64,000 nt of DNA from Actinoplanes sp. L3-i22 (GCF_019704555.1 NZ_AP024745.1:10901501-10965500); one strand, 5' to 3'; counted from the first letter of the stretch, positions 34,675-43,351 are shown. Translations and numbers: made by a program. The notes: generated by a model not told the origin, from the sequence alone.

Positions 34675-36008
34675 CTCTCCCGGTGCCCGCGTTCGCCGTT
34701 CCCGCTTTCGTCCTGTCCTGGTGGCTGGCCGGCTATCTGATCGGCCGGGATCCCGGGCGGCCGGCGTTGCGCTGGGCGAGCGCGGGGCTGATCGCGTACG
34801 CGGTCGCCGTGGTCACCTGGACCACCGCACCGGGTTCCCGGACCGCCCAGATCCTGATCTGTCTCCCGGCCCTGGCCTGGGCCGGGAGTGTGGTCGCGCT
34901 GCTGCCGCTGGCCCCGGCCGAGCGGCGCCCGATCGACATCGGCGCCCTGGTGCTCGGCGTGAGCTTCCAGCTGATGGTGGTGGCGCTGCCCGGCGCCGGG
35001 AAACTGGTCGCGCTGACCCCGCTGGTCGGCGCGCTGGTCCTGCTCTGGCGCAACCATGAGCAGGTGGTGCCGCGCAGCCTCCCGCTGGCGCTGAGCCTGA
35101 TGGCGGTGCTCTACGCGGGCAGCCTGGCCGTGCTGCTGCTCCCGGTGGACACCGGCGGCCCGGCCCCGGCGCTCGCCGCGAACGGCCTGGACCTGCTGGT
35201 CTTCGGCTATCTGATCGCGGTGGCGCACGCGATGGCCGGCGGCGAACGGCTCCGGCCGGACCTGCGTCGCTCGGTGGTCGCCGGTTTCGCCGTGCTGGTG
35301 CTGGTCGGCGGCCCGGCGATGCTCACCATGTACGCGACCCGCGGCGACGACACGGTGGCCGTGCTGCAGTTCGTGCCGCTCGCGGTGGCCGCGACCGCGG
35401 CCGGGCTGACCGGGCGGCTGAGCCGGCTGATCGACCGGGTCGCGCTGGCCGGCGACGACCGGCTGCGGCAGGACCGGGCCACCCTGTTCCTGAACGCGGA
35501 CGCGCTGCTGCGCCTGCGTGAGCGCCGGCGGCTGGCCGAGGTCGGCGAGCCGGAGTTCCTGCGGCTGACCCGGCGCGCGCTGGACGACTTCAACGATCTG
35601 AACCGGCTGTCCCGCAGCCCGCTGACCGATCTGCCGGTGGTGGCCCGCCGGGTCGCCGGGCGCGGGGACGATCAGCCCCGGGCGCGGGCCCGGGAGCTGC
35701 GGGCGGTGCTGCGCGAGGCGGTGTCGGCGCTGCGGCCGGCCGGCGCGTTCGGCACCTCCGACGACTGGCGGTACTACAACACCCTGCAGTTCTGCGGGGT
35801 GCTCGGGCTGAATCCGTACGCCCGGCGGCAGCGGCTGGACGGGCTGAGCCGGGAGGCCCGGATGGCGGTCGACTGGTTCCGGCGCAACGTCCCGCGGGAC
35901 ACCATGCAGCAGTGGCAGCGGGAGGCCGCGATGGTGGTGGCCGGCCGGCTGTGGACCGAGGCCTTTTCGGGCGACAGATCACGACACGCAATGCCTAATC
36001 CGTCATAA
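34671..36008 (+). CDS. Polytopic membrane protein with cytoplasmic C-terminal domain (unknown)
   Basis: 445 residues from the TTG at 34671 overlapping the previous stop; GTG 34683 is an alternative. About eight transmembrane segments occupy residues 5-245. The remaining 200 residues are soluble and Arg-rich: LSRLIDRVALAGDDRLRQDRATLF, a helical LTRRALDDFNDLNRLSRSPLTDLP segment, and a C-terminal DWRYYNTLQFCGVLGLNPYARRQRLDGLSREARMAVDWFRRNVPRDTMQQWQREA. I do not recognise the family. The layout suggests a membrane sensor or scaffold. It is followed 47 bases later by an FtsK-like ATPase that it may work with. Confidence 0.7.
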   Translation: MTLPVPAFAVPAFVLSWWLAGYLIGRDPGRPALRWASAGLIAYAVAVVTWTTAPGSRTAQILICLPALAWAGSVVALLPLAPAERRPIDIGALVLGVSFQLMVVALPGAGKLVALTPLVGALVLLWRNHEQVVPRSLPLALSLMAVLYAGSLAVLLLPVDTGGPAPALAANGLDLLVFGYLIAVAHAMAGGERLRPDLRRSVVAGFAVLVLVGGPAMLTMYATRGDDTVAVLQFVPLAVAATAAGLTGRLSRLIDRVALAGDDRLRQDRATLFLNADALLRLRERRRLAEVGEPEFLRLTRRALDDFNDLNRLSRSPLTDLPVVARRVAGRGDDQPRARARELRAVLREAVSALRPAGAFGTSDDWRYYNTLQFCGVLGLNPYARRQRLDGLSREARMAVDWFRRNVPRDTMQQWQREAAMVVAGRLWTEAFSGDRSRHAMPNPS

Positions 36009-36028
36009 TGGTGGAAAATCGCTAAAAT

Positions 36029-36051
36029 CCCCCCACATGGATTCCGGGGGG
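36029..36051 (+). promoter_or_regulatory. Hairpin that sequesters the ribosome-binding site of the FtsK-like gene
   Basis: CCCCCC (36029-36034) is complementary to GGGGGG (36046-36051), which is also the only ribosome-binding sequence, four bases before GTG 36056. The stem would hide the site. An AT-rich stretch with TAAAAT (36023-36028) just upstream could be a promoter. Confidence 0.5.
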
Positions 36052-36055
36052 TCGC

Positions 36056-38668
36056 GTGGGTAGTCACCGCAACGCGCTGGTCGCCGTGGTCCGGCAGGAA
36101 CTCGCCGAGGCCCGGGGCTCGGCGCGGGCGTTGCTGGCCGCCGCGGAGTCCGCCCGAGGCGAGGCGCAGAACCGGCGCCGGCTGGTCCGGGACGCGTACA
36201 GCACCTGTCTGAGCCAGCTCACCGCCGCCCGCGAGGCGGCCCGCGACGACGTGCAGCGGCGCTACCGCGGCGAGGCCACCCGGCTCGCCGGGCACCTGCG
36301 CGGCCTGGCCACCTTCAGCGCCACCGGCGCGGCCGGCGCGCCCTGGCGGCTGTGGTCGCCGAGCGAGCCGGACCCGGGCAGCCGCCCCGGGCTGCTGCGG
36401 ATCGGCGCGATCACGTTCGAGGAGACCGCCGCGTTGCCCGGCCTGGTCCCGCTGCTGGACGCCGTGCACCTGCACGTCTCCGGGCCGACCCGGCAGGTCG
36501 ACGACCTGATCACCGGGGTGCTGCTGCGGGCGCTGGGCAGCACCCGGGCCGGCGACGTGCACCTGACCGTCTACGACCCGGAGAACCTGGGCGGGACGCT
36601 CGCCCCGTTCGCGCCGCTGAACCCGACCTTCGTCGGGCCGGGCGGGCTCGGGTCGCTGCTGAACGATCTGGCCGACCACATCTGCCGGGTGAACGAGTCG
36701 CTGGGCGGGCAGTACCCGTCGCTGGCCGAGCTGTCCGCCGCCCGGCCCGGGCCGCGCCCCGAACCGTGGAAGCTGGTGGTGCTGCTCGCCGACCGGGCCA
36801 CCTCGGGCGAGATGACCCCGGCGCAGCGGGCGCAACTGGACCGGATCGTGCGGACCGGGGTCGCCTGCGGCGTGCACCTGGTGGTCCGCGGCCTGGCCCT
36901 GGAGGACGACCCGACGGTCGAGCGGATCGTGGTCCGCGACCAGACCGCCACCTGTGGGTCGCTGGGCAGCCTGGAGATCCGGCTGGACCCGCCGCCCCCG
37001 CCGGAGCGGATCGCCGCGTTCTGCCGGACCACCGCCGAGCGGATGCGGGCCGGCCCGGACCCGGCCCGGCTCGCCGACCTGGAGCCGGCCGAGTACTGGG
37101 CGGAGTCCTCGATCCACGGCCTGGTCGCGCCGATCGGCGACAGCACCGACGGCACGCTGGTCGAGGTGCCGCTCGGCGACGACCCGCCGCACGCGCTGAT
37201 CGGCGGGCCGTCCGGCTCCGGCAAGACCAACCTGATCTACACCTGGCTCGGCTCGCTGGCCACCCGGTACGGCCCCGAGGAGCTGGCGCTCTACCTGCTC
37301 GACTTCAAGGAGGGCGTCTCGTTCGCCCGGTACGTGCCCGGCCCGCGCGACCCCGGCTGGCTGCCCCAGGTGCGGCTGGCCGGCATCAACGTCAACGGCG
37401 ACCGCGAGTTCGGCCTGGCCATGCTCCGGCACCTGGGCGAGGAGCTGCGAGTCCGGGCCCAGGCGGCCAAGCGCTTCGACGCCGGCAAGCTCGCCGAGCT
37501 GCGCGCCGAGGACCCGGGCGGGCACTGGCCCCGGATCGTCGCGGTGATCGACGAGTTCCAGGTGCTGCTGGACGGCCGGGACGCGGTCGCCGACGAGGCG
37601 GTCGGGCTGCTCGAGGACCTCGCCCGGCGGGGCCGCTCGCAGGGCATCCACCTGGTGCTCGCGTCGCAGGACGTGGCCGGGATCCAGGCGCTGTGGGGCC
37701 GGGCCGGGCTGATCGCCCAGTTCACCCTCCGGATCGCGCTGCCCAAGGCGCGCCGGATCCTGGCCGACGACAACCTGGCCGCCGCGGTCATCCCCCGCTT
37801 CCACGCGGTGGTGAACGCCGAGTCCGGGATGTCCGGCGCGAACCGGATCGTGCGCCTGCCGGACGCCGGGGACCGGAACTCCTGGCGGTCGGTGCAGCGC
37901 AAGCTGTGGCAGGAACGGCCGGCCGGCTGCGAGGAGCCGCGGCTCTTCGACGGCGACGCGGTGCCCCGGCTGCCGGCCGCCCTGCGGCCGTCCGGACGAC
38001 TCCCGTCCCCCGCGTCGCCCGGCGCGCAGGCCGGGTCGTCGCCCGGCGCGGTGCTCGGCGAGCGCATCGACGTGGCCGCTCAGCCGGCCCGGCTGCGGCT
38101 GGGCCGGATGCCCGGACGCAACCTCGCGGTGCTCGGCACCCGGGCCGACGAGGCCGCCAGCGTCCTCACCGCGGCGGCGCTCAGCCTGGCCGCGCAGGGC
38201 CCGGCGCACTTCAGCGTGGTCTGCCTGGACACCGACCTGGTGCCGGCCGCGGCGCGGCTGTTCACCGAGCTGCCGTCGGCGGACTGGTACGACGCCGGCA
38301 ACGTCCACTTCGACCTGGGCCCGCGCGACGTCCCGCACTACGTCGTCGGCTTCGCCCTGGACGCGGCCCGCGACCCGGCGCTGAAGAAGCTGCTGGCCGA
38401 GGGCCCGGAACAGCGGGTCCACGTGCTCGGCTGGTGGCGCACGGTGCCCCGGCTCCGCGACGACCTGGGCGGGATCGGCGCCCGCTTCGACACCATCGGC
38501 GCCTGGGTGGCGCTCGACGTGCACGGGGCCGACCTGGCGCCGCTGCATCCCCAACCCGGGGGGCCGGTCTGGTATCCACGGCCCCGGCGGGCGTTGTTCT
38601 TCGACCGCTCGGTGCACCGCACACCCGAAGTCATCATCCCGTACGAGGTGAACAGTGACCACACGTGA
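36056..38668 (+). CDS. FtsK/SpoIIIE-type ATPase without membrane segments
   Basis: 870 residues, GTG start. The N-terminus (1-90) is charged and helical. A central region contains a degenerate, non-P-loop ATPase-like segment (HLHVSGPTRQVDDLITGVLLRALG, VVLLADRATSG). The motor domain has Walker A GGPSGSGKT (383-391), LYLLDFKEGVSF, Walker B VAVIDEF (497-501) and HLVLASQDVAG, typical of FtsK/HerA/EccC-like translocases. A third degenerate ATPase-like module follows. Three tandem modules with one clear P-loop resemble the EccC/EssC layout, but no WxG substrate or EccB/D gene is nearby. It overlaps the next gene by 14 bases. DNA pumping or protein secretion are both possible. Confidence 0.82.
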   Translation: MGSHRNALVAVVRQELAEARGSARALLAAAESARGEAQNRRRLVRDAYSTCLSQLTAAREAARDDVQRRYRGEATRLAGHLRGLATFSATGAAGAPWRLWSPSEPDPGSRPGLLRIGAITFEETAALPGLVPLLDAVHLHVSGPTRQVDDLITGVLLRALGSTRAGDVHLTVYDPENLGGTLAPFAPLNPTFVGPGGLGSLLNDLADHICRVNESLGGQYPSLAELSAARPGPRPEPWKLVVLLADRATSGEMTPAQRAQLDRIVRTGVACGVHLVVRGLALEDDPTVERIVVRDQTATCGSLGSLEIRLDPPPPPERIAAFCRTTAERMRAGPDPARLADLEPAEYWAESSIHGLVAPIGDSTDGTLVEVPLGDDPPHALIGGPSGSGKTNLIYTWLGSLATRYGPEELALYLLDFKEGVSFARYVPGPRDPGWLPQVRLAGINVNGDREFGLAMLRHLGEELRVRAQAAKRFDAGKLAELRAEDPGGHWPRIVAVIDEFQVLLDGRDAVADEAVGLLEDLARRGRSQGIHLVLASQDVAGIQALWGRAGLIAQFTLRIALPKARRILADDNLAAAVIPRFHAVVNAESGMSGANRIVRLPDAGDRNSWRSVQRKLWQERPAGCEEPRLFDGDAVPRLPAALRPSGRLPSPASPGAQAGSSPGAVLGERIDVAAQPARLRLGRMPGRNLAVLGTRADEAASVLTAAALSLAAQGPAHFSVVCLDTDLVPAAARLFTELPSADWYDAGNVHFDLGPRDVPHYVVGFALDAARDPALKKLLAEGPEQRVHVLGWWRTVPRLRDDLGGIGARFDTIGAWVALDVHGADLAPLHPQPGGPVWYPRPRRALFFDRSVHRTPEVIIPYEVNSDHT

Positions 38669-39416
38669 CCGGCAGCCGCCCGCCCGCGACTACCAGTTGA
38701 TGGTGAGCGCCCTGGCCGAGGTGACCCGGCGGCGCGACGCCGAGCTCGACGAGGCCGAGCAGGCGTATCAGGACAACGCCGCCCGCGCGGCCGGTGAGCT
38801 GGCCCGCGCGGAGAACGACGCGCTGGCCGCGGACCGGTGGGCGGGCGCCGCCGCGGCCCAGGTCCTGGACGTGGACCGGGAGGCGGCCCGGCTCTGGAGC
38901 CAGCTGCGCCGGGCCCGCGGGCTGCGGGTCCGGGCGCTCGGCGAGGTGCCGGACCCGGCGCCGGTCGAGGCGCTGCCCCGGGTCCTTCCGCAGCGGCGGC
39001 CGGCCGATGCCGATCCGGACGGGATGATCACCGAGCACGGCCGGCAGTCGCCGCGCGCGCTGCTGGCCCGCGCCGCCGACCGCCTCGAGGACCGGATCCG
39101 CCCGGGCAGCCGGCGGCCGTTGCCGCGCTGGTCCCTCGCGCTGCTCCCGGTGATCGGCGCGGTGGCCTCGACGCTCGCCGGGCTGGTCGCCGCTGGGCTG
39201 GTCACTTTCGGTCATCAGATGGTGTTCGGGGGGCTGCTGATCCGCGGGGCGGGCTGGCTGGTCTTCATCCTGGCGCCGTCCGCCGGGGTGCCGGCCGCGG
39301 CGTTCCTCGCCCATCGCCGGCTGCGCGCGCGGCTGGACATCGGCGGAATCGGCCTGACCCTGCTGGGCGGCATGGTCGCGGCGACCTTTCTGTCGCTGTC
39401 CTTCGCAACCCATTAA
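38655..39416 (+). CDS. Membrane protein with N-terminal coiled coil, partner of the FtsK-like ATPase
   Basis: 253 residues, GTG start inside the ATPase gene (14-base overlap), so translation is coupled. Residues 10-95 are a charged coiled coil (LAEVTRRRDAELDEAEQAYQDNAARAAGELARAEND); after a Pro-rich linker come three or four transmembrane segments (about 158-250). The coiled coil is similar in style to the N-terminus of the ATPase, suggesting that this protein tethers the soluble motor to the membrane. No known family is recognised. Confidence 0.72.
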   Translation: MTTRDRQPPARDYQLMVSALAEVTRRRDAELDEAEQAYQDNAARAAGELARAENDALAADRWAGAAAAQVLDVDREAARLWSQLRRARGLRVRALGEVPDPAPVEALPRVLPQRRPADADPDGMITEHGRQSPRALLARAADRLEDRIRPGSRRPLPRWSLALLPVIGAVASTLAGLVAAGLVTFGHQMVFGGLLIRGAGWLVFILAPSAGVPAAAFLAHRRLRARLDIGGIGLTLLGGMVAATFLSLSFATH

Positions 39417-39420
39417 CCCC

Positions 39421-39753
39421 ATTTGGTACGGCGTCGGCCTCGGTCCCGTGGCCCTCCGTCGCGAGGCTGCGGCCACCCCGGGCCGCCCGGGCGCCGCGCT
39501 CAGGGTCCCGGGGACGCGAGGTCCGCTGTGCTCCGGGTCGCGGCGCGGGCTCGCGCTCCCGGCTGGCACTGAGGGTTGTTCTGCGCGCTGGGAGGAGCCG
39601 TGAGTGCCAGCCGGGAAGCGGGGCCCGCGTGGCGGCCCGGACCGGGCCGGAGCCTCGCGTCCGCGGGACCCTGGGCGAGTCGCCGGGGCGGCCCGGGGTG
39701 GGCCGGAGCCTTGCGACGGAGGGCCACGGGGCCGGGCTCACGTCGTACCAAAT
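39421..39753. repeat. 333-bp imperfect palindrome (MITE-like intergenic element)
   Basis: Two arms of about 150 bp, 39421-39570 and 39603-39753, are imperfect reverse complements around a 32-nt loop. Matching blocks include the ends ATTTGGTACG (39421) and CGTACCAAAT (39744-39753), a 23-bp block with one mismatch (39446-39468 against 39707-39729), and a perfect 14-bp inner stem TCCCGGCTGGCACT (39557-39570). It fills the space between convergent genes and contains no gene. The left end shares GGTACGGCGTC with the element at 27837. No transposase is present; it could be a MITE-like or palindromic intergenic repeat. Confidence 0.8.
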
Positions 39754-39768
39754 CGGATTTTGAATGTC

Positions 39769-39798
39769 GAAAGCCCCGGAGCGCACCCCGGGGCTTTC
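39769..39798 (-). terminator. Terminator of the hydroxybutyryl-CoA dehydrogenase gene
   Basis: GAAAGCCCCGG (39769-39779) and CCGGGGCTTTC (39788-39798) form a perfect 11-bp stem with an 8-nt loop, 16 bases after the minus-strand stop. Confidence 0.8.
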
Positions 39799-39814
39799 GG
39801 ATGATCGGACGCGG

Positions 39815-40663
39815 TCAGTAGCTGTAGAAGCCCTTGCCGGTCTTGCGGCCCAGGTCGCCGGCCGTGACCATCCGCTGCAGCAGCTCGGGCGGGAAGAACT
39901 TCTCGTCCTGGGTGTCCCGGTAGATGTTGCCGGCGGCGTTGAGCATGACGTCGAGACCGGTCAGGTCGACGGTGGCGAGCGGGCCCATCGCGTGCCCGAA
40001 GCCGAGCTTCATGACGGTGTCCAGGTCGGCGGCGGAGATGACGCCCGACTCGACCAGCTTGATCGCCTCGACCAGCAGCGCCGAGAAGAGCCGGTTGGAG
40101 ACGAAGCCGGCGACGTCGCGCTTGACCTCGACACAGGTCTTGCCGACCCCCTCGGCGAAGTCGCGCGCGGCGGCCAGCGTCTCGTCCGAGGTCTGGTAGC
40201 CGCGGACCAGCTCGACCAGCTTCATCATCGGGACCGGCGAGAAGAAGTGGATGCCGACGACCGACTCCGGCCGCGAGGTGATCGCGGCGATCTGGGTGAT
40301 CGGGATGGCCGACGTGTTCGTGCCGAGGACCGCGCCGGACTTGCAGATCTTGTCGAGCTGCCGGAAGACGTCGTGCTTGGCCTCGACCTTCTCGAAGATC
40401 GCCTCGACCACGACGTCGGCCTCGGCGACCGCGTCCAGATCGGTGGTCGGGGTGATCCGCTGCAGGGTGGCCTCGACGTCCTCCTCGGCGATCCTGCCCT
40501 TGGCCGCGAAGCGGGTCAGCGAGTCGCGGACCGCCGCGAGACCGCGCTTGAGCGAGGCGTCGTCGACGTCCCGCATCGTGACCTGCCAACCGGCCAGCGC
40601 CGAGACCTGCGCGATGCCGGAGCCCATCAAACCGGAACCGATGACCGCGAGACGACCCGCCAT
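39815..40663 (-). CDS. 3-hydroxybutyryl-CoA dehydrogenase
   Basis: 282 residues from the ATG at 40663, which has AAAGGAG six bases upstream; the frame is open to 40729 but that start has no site. The N-terminal Rossmann domain shows GSGLMGSGIAQ and MRDVDD; catalytic elements IFEKVEAKHDVF, NTSAIPIT, GIHFFSPVPMMKLVE and DVAGFVSNRL are present, and the C-terminal helical domain ends with GDLGRKTGKGFYSY. It converts acetoacetyl-CoA and 3-hydroxybutyryl-CoA, and with the thiolase at 21550 could supply butyryl- or crotonyl-CoA. Confidence 0.93.
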   Translation of the reverse strand: MAGRLAVIGSGLMGSGIAQVSALAGWQVTMRDVDDASLKRGLAAVRDSLTRFAAKGRIAEEDVEATLQRITPTTDLDAVAEADVVVEAIFEKVEAKHDVFRQLDKICKSGAVLGTNTSAIPITQIAAITSRPESVVGIHFFSPVPMMKLVELVRGYQTSDETLAAARDFAEGVGKTCVEVKRDVAGFVSNRLFSALLVEAIKLVESGVISAADLDTVMKLGFGHAMGPLATVDLTGLDVMLNAAGNIYRDTQDEKFFPPELLQRMVTAGDLGRKTGKGFYSY

Positions 40664-40832
40664 GCTCCACTCCTTTGTCAGATGCGGCCACAGTGTAGCG
40701 GTGTTACTTAACGGAAACTTAGGCCCCATGGGTGGGGTTTCCGGTTTTCCGCCGACCCGATTCTCCGGTCACGGACCCGGGTTCGCCGGTCCCGTTCGGG
40801 GCAAATCACCGGAATACCGACTGCCGCGGTGC

Positions 40833-40838
40833 CAGACT
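40833..40838 (+). promoter_or_regulatory. -10 box CAGACT, leaderless start
   Basis: CAGACT lies six bases before ATG 40845, without a ribosome-binding site. Confidence 0.35.
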
Positions 40839-40844
40839 GTGCGC

Positions 40845-41216
40845 ATGGCCACGAGCGACGGCTGGTACCTCATCGGACCGTTGATCGCCGTCGGGCTGGT
40901 CGGCTTCCTCGGCGCCGTGTTCTGGCGCATGGGCCTGCAACCCACCGGCCCCCACGACGGGGAGTCATTCCGGGACGGGTACGCGGCCGGTCTGGCGATC
41001 TTCGGCGAACGGGCCGAGCAGGACGACTACGGCCTGCTCTGGCCCGCCGCGGTCACCGACGAGCCCGAGGTCGCCGACGAGATCCGGCGGTTGCTCAAGG
41101 ACGCGGGCATCCGGGCCACCCAGGCGACCCGGCGGGACGGGCGGGTCAGCGTGCTGGTCTTCGCCGAAGAGGTGGAGGCGGCGCGGCGCCTGGTCGGCGA
41201 CTCCCCCAGCCTCTAG
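40845..41216 (+). CDS. Small single-span membrane protein (unknown)
   Basis: 123 residues from ATG 40845. One transmembrane helix (YLIGPLIAVGLVGFLGAVFW, about 8-27) precedes a soluble domain of about 90 residues with two short repeats: a region DYGLLWPAAVTDEPEVADEIRRLLKDAGIRAT and VSVLVFAEEVEAARRLVGD, a pattern resembling the DUF2007-like signal-transducing fold. Function is unknown. It converges on murA with 21 bases between. A longer frame back to 40251 is the antisense of the upstream gene. Confidence 0.72.
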   Translation: MATSDGWYLIGPLIAVGLVGFLGAVFWRMGLQPTGPHDGESFRDGYAAGLAIFGERAEQDDYGLLWPAAVTDEPEVADEIRRLLKDAGIRATQATRRDGRVSVLVFAEEVEAARRLVGDSPSL

Positions 41217-41237
41217 CTCCCGCCGTCTCGGCCACGA

Positions 41238-42527
41238 TCAGAAATCGAAGGTCGGCTCCGGCACGTCGGTGCGCTCCACCTCGACACCGAGCCGCGCCAG
41301 GTCGGCGACGAAGTCCGGGTATCCCCGGTCGATGTGGTGCACCTCGCCCACCTCGGTCACCCCGTCCGCGCACAGTCCGGCGATGACCAGGCCGGCGCCG
41401 GCCCGGATGTCGGTGGCCCGCACCGGAGCGCCGGAGAGCCGCGCCCGCCCGTTGACCACCGCGTGGTGCCCGTCGGTGCGGATGTCCGCGCCCAGCCGGA
41501 CCATCTCGTTCACGAACATGAACCGGCCGTCGAAGATGTTCTCGGTGATCAGCGACGCGCCCTCGGCGACCGCGGCCAGCCCGATCGCCATCGGCAGCAG
41601 GTCGGTGGCGAAGCCCGGGTACGGCAGCGTGACGATGTCGACGTGCCTGGGCCGCTCGGTCATCCGGACCCGGAACTTGTTGTCGCCCGGGTCGACCGTC
41701 GCCCCGGCCGACACCAGCTTGTCCAGCGCGATGTCCAGGAACTCCGGCCGCACCCCGTGCACGGTCACGTCGCCCCGGGTCATGGCCGCGCCGTAGGCCC
41801 ACGTGCCGCCGACGATCCGGTCCCCGACCGTGGTGTGCCGGACCGGCTTGAGCGGCCCGTCCACCCCCTCGATGACCAGCGTCGACGTGCCCGCCCCAGC
41901 GATCCGGGCGCCCATCGCGGTGAGCATCTCGCAGATGTCGACGATCTCCGGCTCGCGGGCGGCGTTGTCGATCTCGGTCACGCCCTTCGCCAGGACCGCG
42001 GCCATCAACAGGTTCTCGGTGGCGCCGACGCTCGGGAAGTCCAGCCAGATCTTCGACCCGCGCAGCCCGGCCGGGGCCGACGCGATCACGAAGCCGTGCT
42101 CGTTGGAGATCTCCGCACCCATCCGGGCCAGGCCGGAGACGTGCATGTCCAGCCCCCGGGAGCCGATCATGTCGCCGCCCGGCAGCGCGACCCGCACGTA
42201 GCCCCGGCGGGCCAGCAGCGGGCCGAGCACGCAGATCGACGCACGCAGGCGGCGGACCAGGTCGTAGTCGGCCTCGGCGCCGGGCTCCAGCGGCACGTCG
42301 ATCACCGCCTCGGTGCCCTGCAGCGTCACCTCACAGCCGAGCCGGCGGAGCACCTCCGCCATGATCGCGATGTCGGTGATCCGGGGAACGTTCTCGACGA
42401 CGCTGCGGCCCTCGCCGAGCAGAGCCACCGCCATCAGCTTGAGTGCCGAGTTCTTCGCGCCACCGACCGTGACGTCACCGGTGAGCGGCGCGCCGCCCTT
42501 GACCCTGATCACATCCACGCGGGCCAT
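41238..42527 (-). CDS. murA: UDP-N-acetylglucosamine 1-carboxyvinyltransferase
   Basis: 429 residues from the ATG at 42527 ([19 protein letters not shown]); the frame remains open far upstream but without homology. MurA transfers enolpyruvate from PEP to UDP-GlcNAc, the first committed step of peptidoglycan synthesis in the cytoplasm. GAKNSALK and the repeated alpha-beta folds are conserved. The catalytic loop reads [15 protein letters not shown]: Asp119 replaces the Cys attacked by fosfomycin in E. coli MurA (Cys115). The same Cys-to-Asp change gives mycobacteria intrinsic fosfomycin resistance. Confidence 0.96.
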   Translation of the reverse strand: MARVDVIRVKGGAPLTGDVTVGGAKNSALKLMAVALLGEGRSVVENVPRITDIAIMAEVLRRLGCEVTLQGTEAVIDVPLEPGAEADYDLVRRLRASICVLGPLLARRGYVRVALPGGDMIGSRGLDMHVSGLARMGAEISNEHGFVIASAPAGLRGSKIWLDFPSVGATENLLMAAVLAKGVTEIDNAAREPEIVDICEMLTAMGARIAGAGTSTLVIEGVDGPLKPVRHTTVGDRIVGGTWAYGAAMTRGDVTVHGVRPEFLDIALDKLVSAGATVDPGDNKFRVRMTERPRHVDIVTLPYPGFATDLLPMAIGLAAVAEGASLITENIFDGRFMFVNEMVRLGADIRTDGHHAVVNGRARLSGAPVRATDIRAGAGLVIAGLCADGVTEVGEVHHIDRGYPDFVADLARLGVEVERTDVPEPTFDF

Positions 42528-42593
42528 CGTAGGAGCCGCGACCCACATCCGCCGCACAGGGACCTCCCCCGTGTCGCGATTCCCACCCCCGGA

Positions 42594-42679
42594 CCGGTCC
42601 CGCCGGCTTCTTCGCGGCGTGGATCCCGCGCCCGGGCCGGTCCCGCCGGCTTCTTCGCGGCGTGGATCCCGCGCTCGGG
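42594..42679. repeat. 43-bp tandem duplication upstream of murA
   Basis: Two units, 42594-42636 and 42637-42679, start CCGGTCCCGCCGGCTTCTTC and differ at a single base (CCCGGG against CTCGGG). A diverged third start follows at 42680. It lies in the spacer between the divergent murA and cobalamin adenosyltransferase genes, so copy number could alter promoter spacing. Confidence 0.85.
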
Positions 42680-42708
42680 CCGGGCACGCCGCCGGGTGGG
42701 CGAGGCGC

Positions 42709-42737
42709 TTCGTGCTCGGCGGGCGAGGACCTAGGCT
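42709..42737 (+). promoter_or_regulatory. Promoter TTCGTG-17-TAGGCT, leaderless
   Basis: TTCGTG (42709-42714) and TAGGCT (42732-42737) are 17 bp apart; the -10 is six bases before ATG 42744 and there is no ribosome-binding site. Confidence 0.45.
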
Positions 42738-42743
42738 CGGGTC

Positions 42744-43346
42744 ATGGCTGTGCATCTCACCCGCATTTACACCCGTACCGGCGACGCCGGCCAGACCCGG
42801 CTGGTCAACAACGAGGTCGCGGCGAAGACCGATCCGCGCATCGCGGCATACGCCGACGCGGACGAGTGCAATGCCGCGCTGGGCGTCGCGCTCGCGCTGG
42901 GCGCGCTCTCCCCCGAGGTACGAACGGTGCTGGGCCGCATCCAGAACGATCTCTTCGACCTCGGGGCGGATCTCGGCAACCCGCTCGACGAGAACCCGCC
43001 GTGGCCGCCGCTGCGGATCACCGAGGAGTACGTGACCCGGCTCGAGGGCTGGTGCGACGAGTTCAACGCCGCCCTTCCCGCGCTGGACAGCTTCATCCTG
43101 CCGGGCGGCACCCCGGGCGCGGCGCTCCTGCACGTGGCCCGGACCGTGGCGCGGCGGGCCGAGCGGTCGGCGTGGGCGCAGATCGCGGCCGACCCGGAGC
43201 GGACCTCGGTGCTGCCGGCCAAGTATCTGAACCGCCTCTCCGACCTGCTCTTCATCCTGTCCCGGGTGGCCAACCCGGACGGCGACGTGAAGTGGGTCCC
43301 CGGCGGCGTCCCCGCCGCCCCGGCAGAGTCCGACGACCCCGCCTGA
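42744..43346 (+). CDS. pduO: Cob(I)alamin adenosyltransferase, PduO type
   Basis: 200 residues. The PduO-type signature [12 protein letters not shown] at the N-terminus binds ATP, and the helical core contains [50 protein letters not shown] and [16 protein letters not shown]. The enzyme attaches the adenosyl group to cobalamin, making the cofactor for methylmalonyl-CoA mutase, consistent with the epimerase gene in this window. The ending is short and Pro/Ala-rich. A VOC gene follows after five bases. Confidence 0.92.
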   Translation: MAVHLTRIYTRTGDAGQTRLVNNEVAAKTDPRIAAYADADECNAALGVALALGALSPEVRTVLGRIQNDLFDLGADLGNPLDENPPWPPLRITEEYVTRLEGWCDEFNAALPALDSFILPGGTPGAALLHVARTVARRAERSAWAQIAADPERTSVLPAKYLNRLSDLLFILSRVANPDGDVKWVPGGVPAAPAESDDPA

Positions 43347-43351
43347 TCCCG

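Noticed and set aside
36352..38658. Long alternative ORF in another frame of the FtsK-like gene, and the 962-residue antisense ORF 35774-38662
   Set aside because: Both are Arg/Pro/Gly/Ala-rich shadows caused by high GC. The 870-residue frame has Walker motifs and normal amino-acid composition.
39421..39753. Insertion sequence or transposon
   Set aside because: No transposase ORF and no clear target-site duplication at the borders; the ORFs across it follow the two arms of the palindrome and look artefactual.
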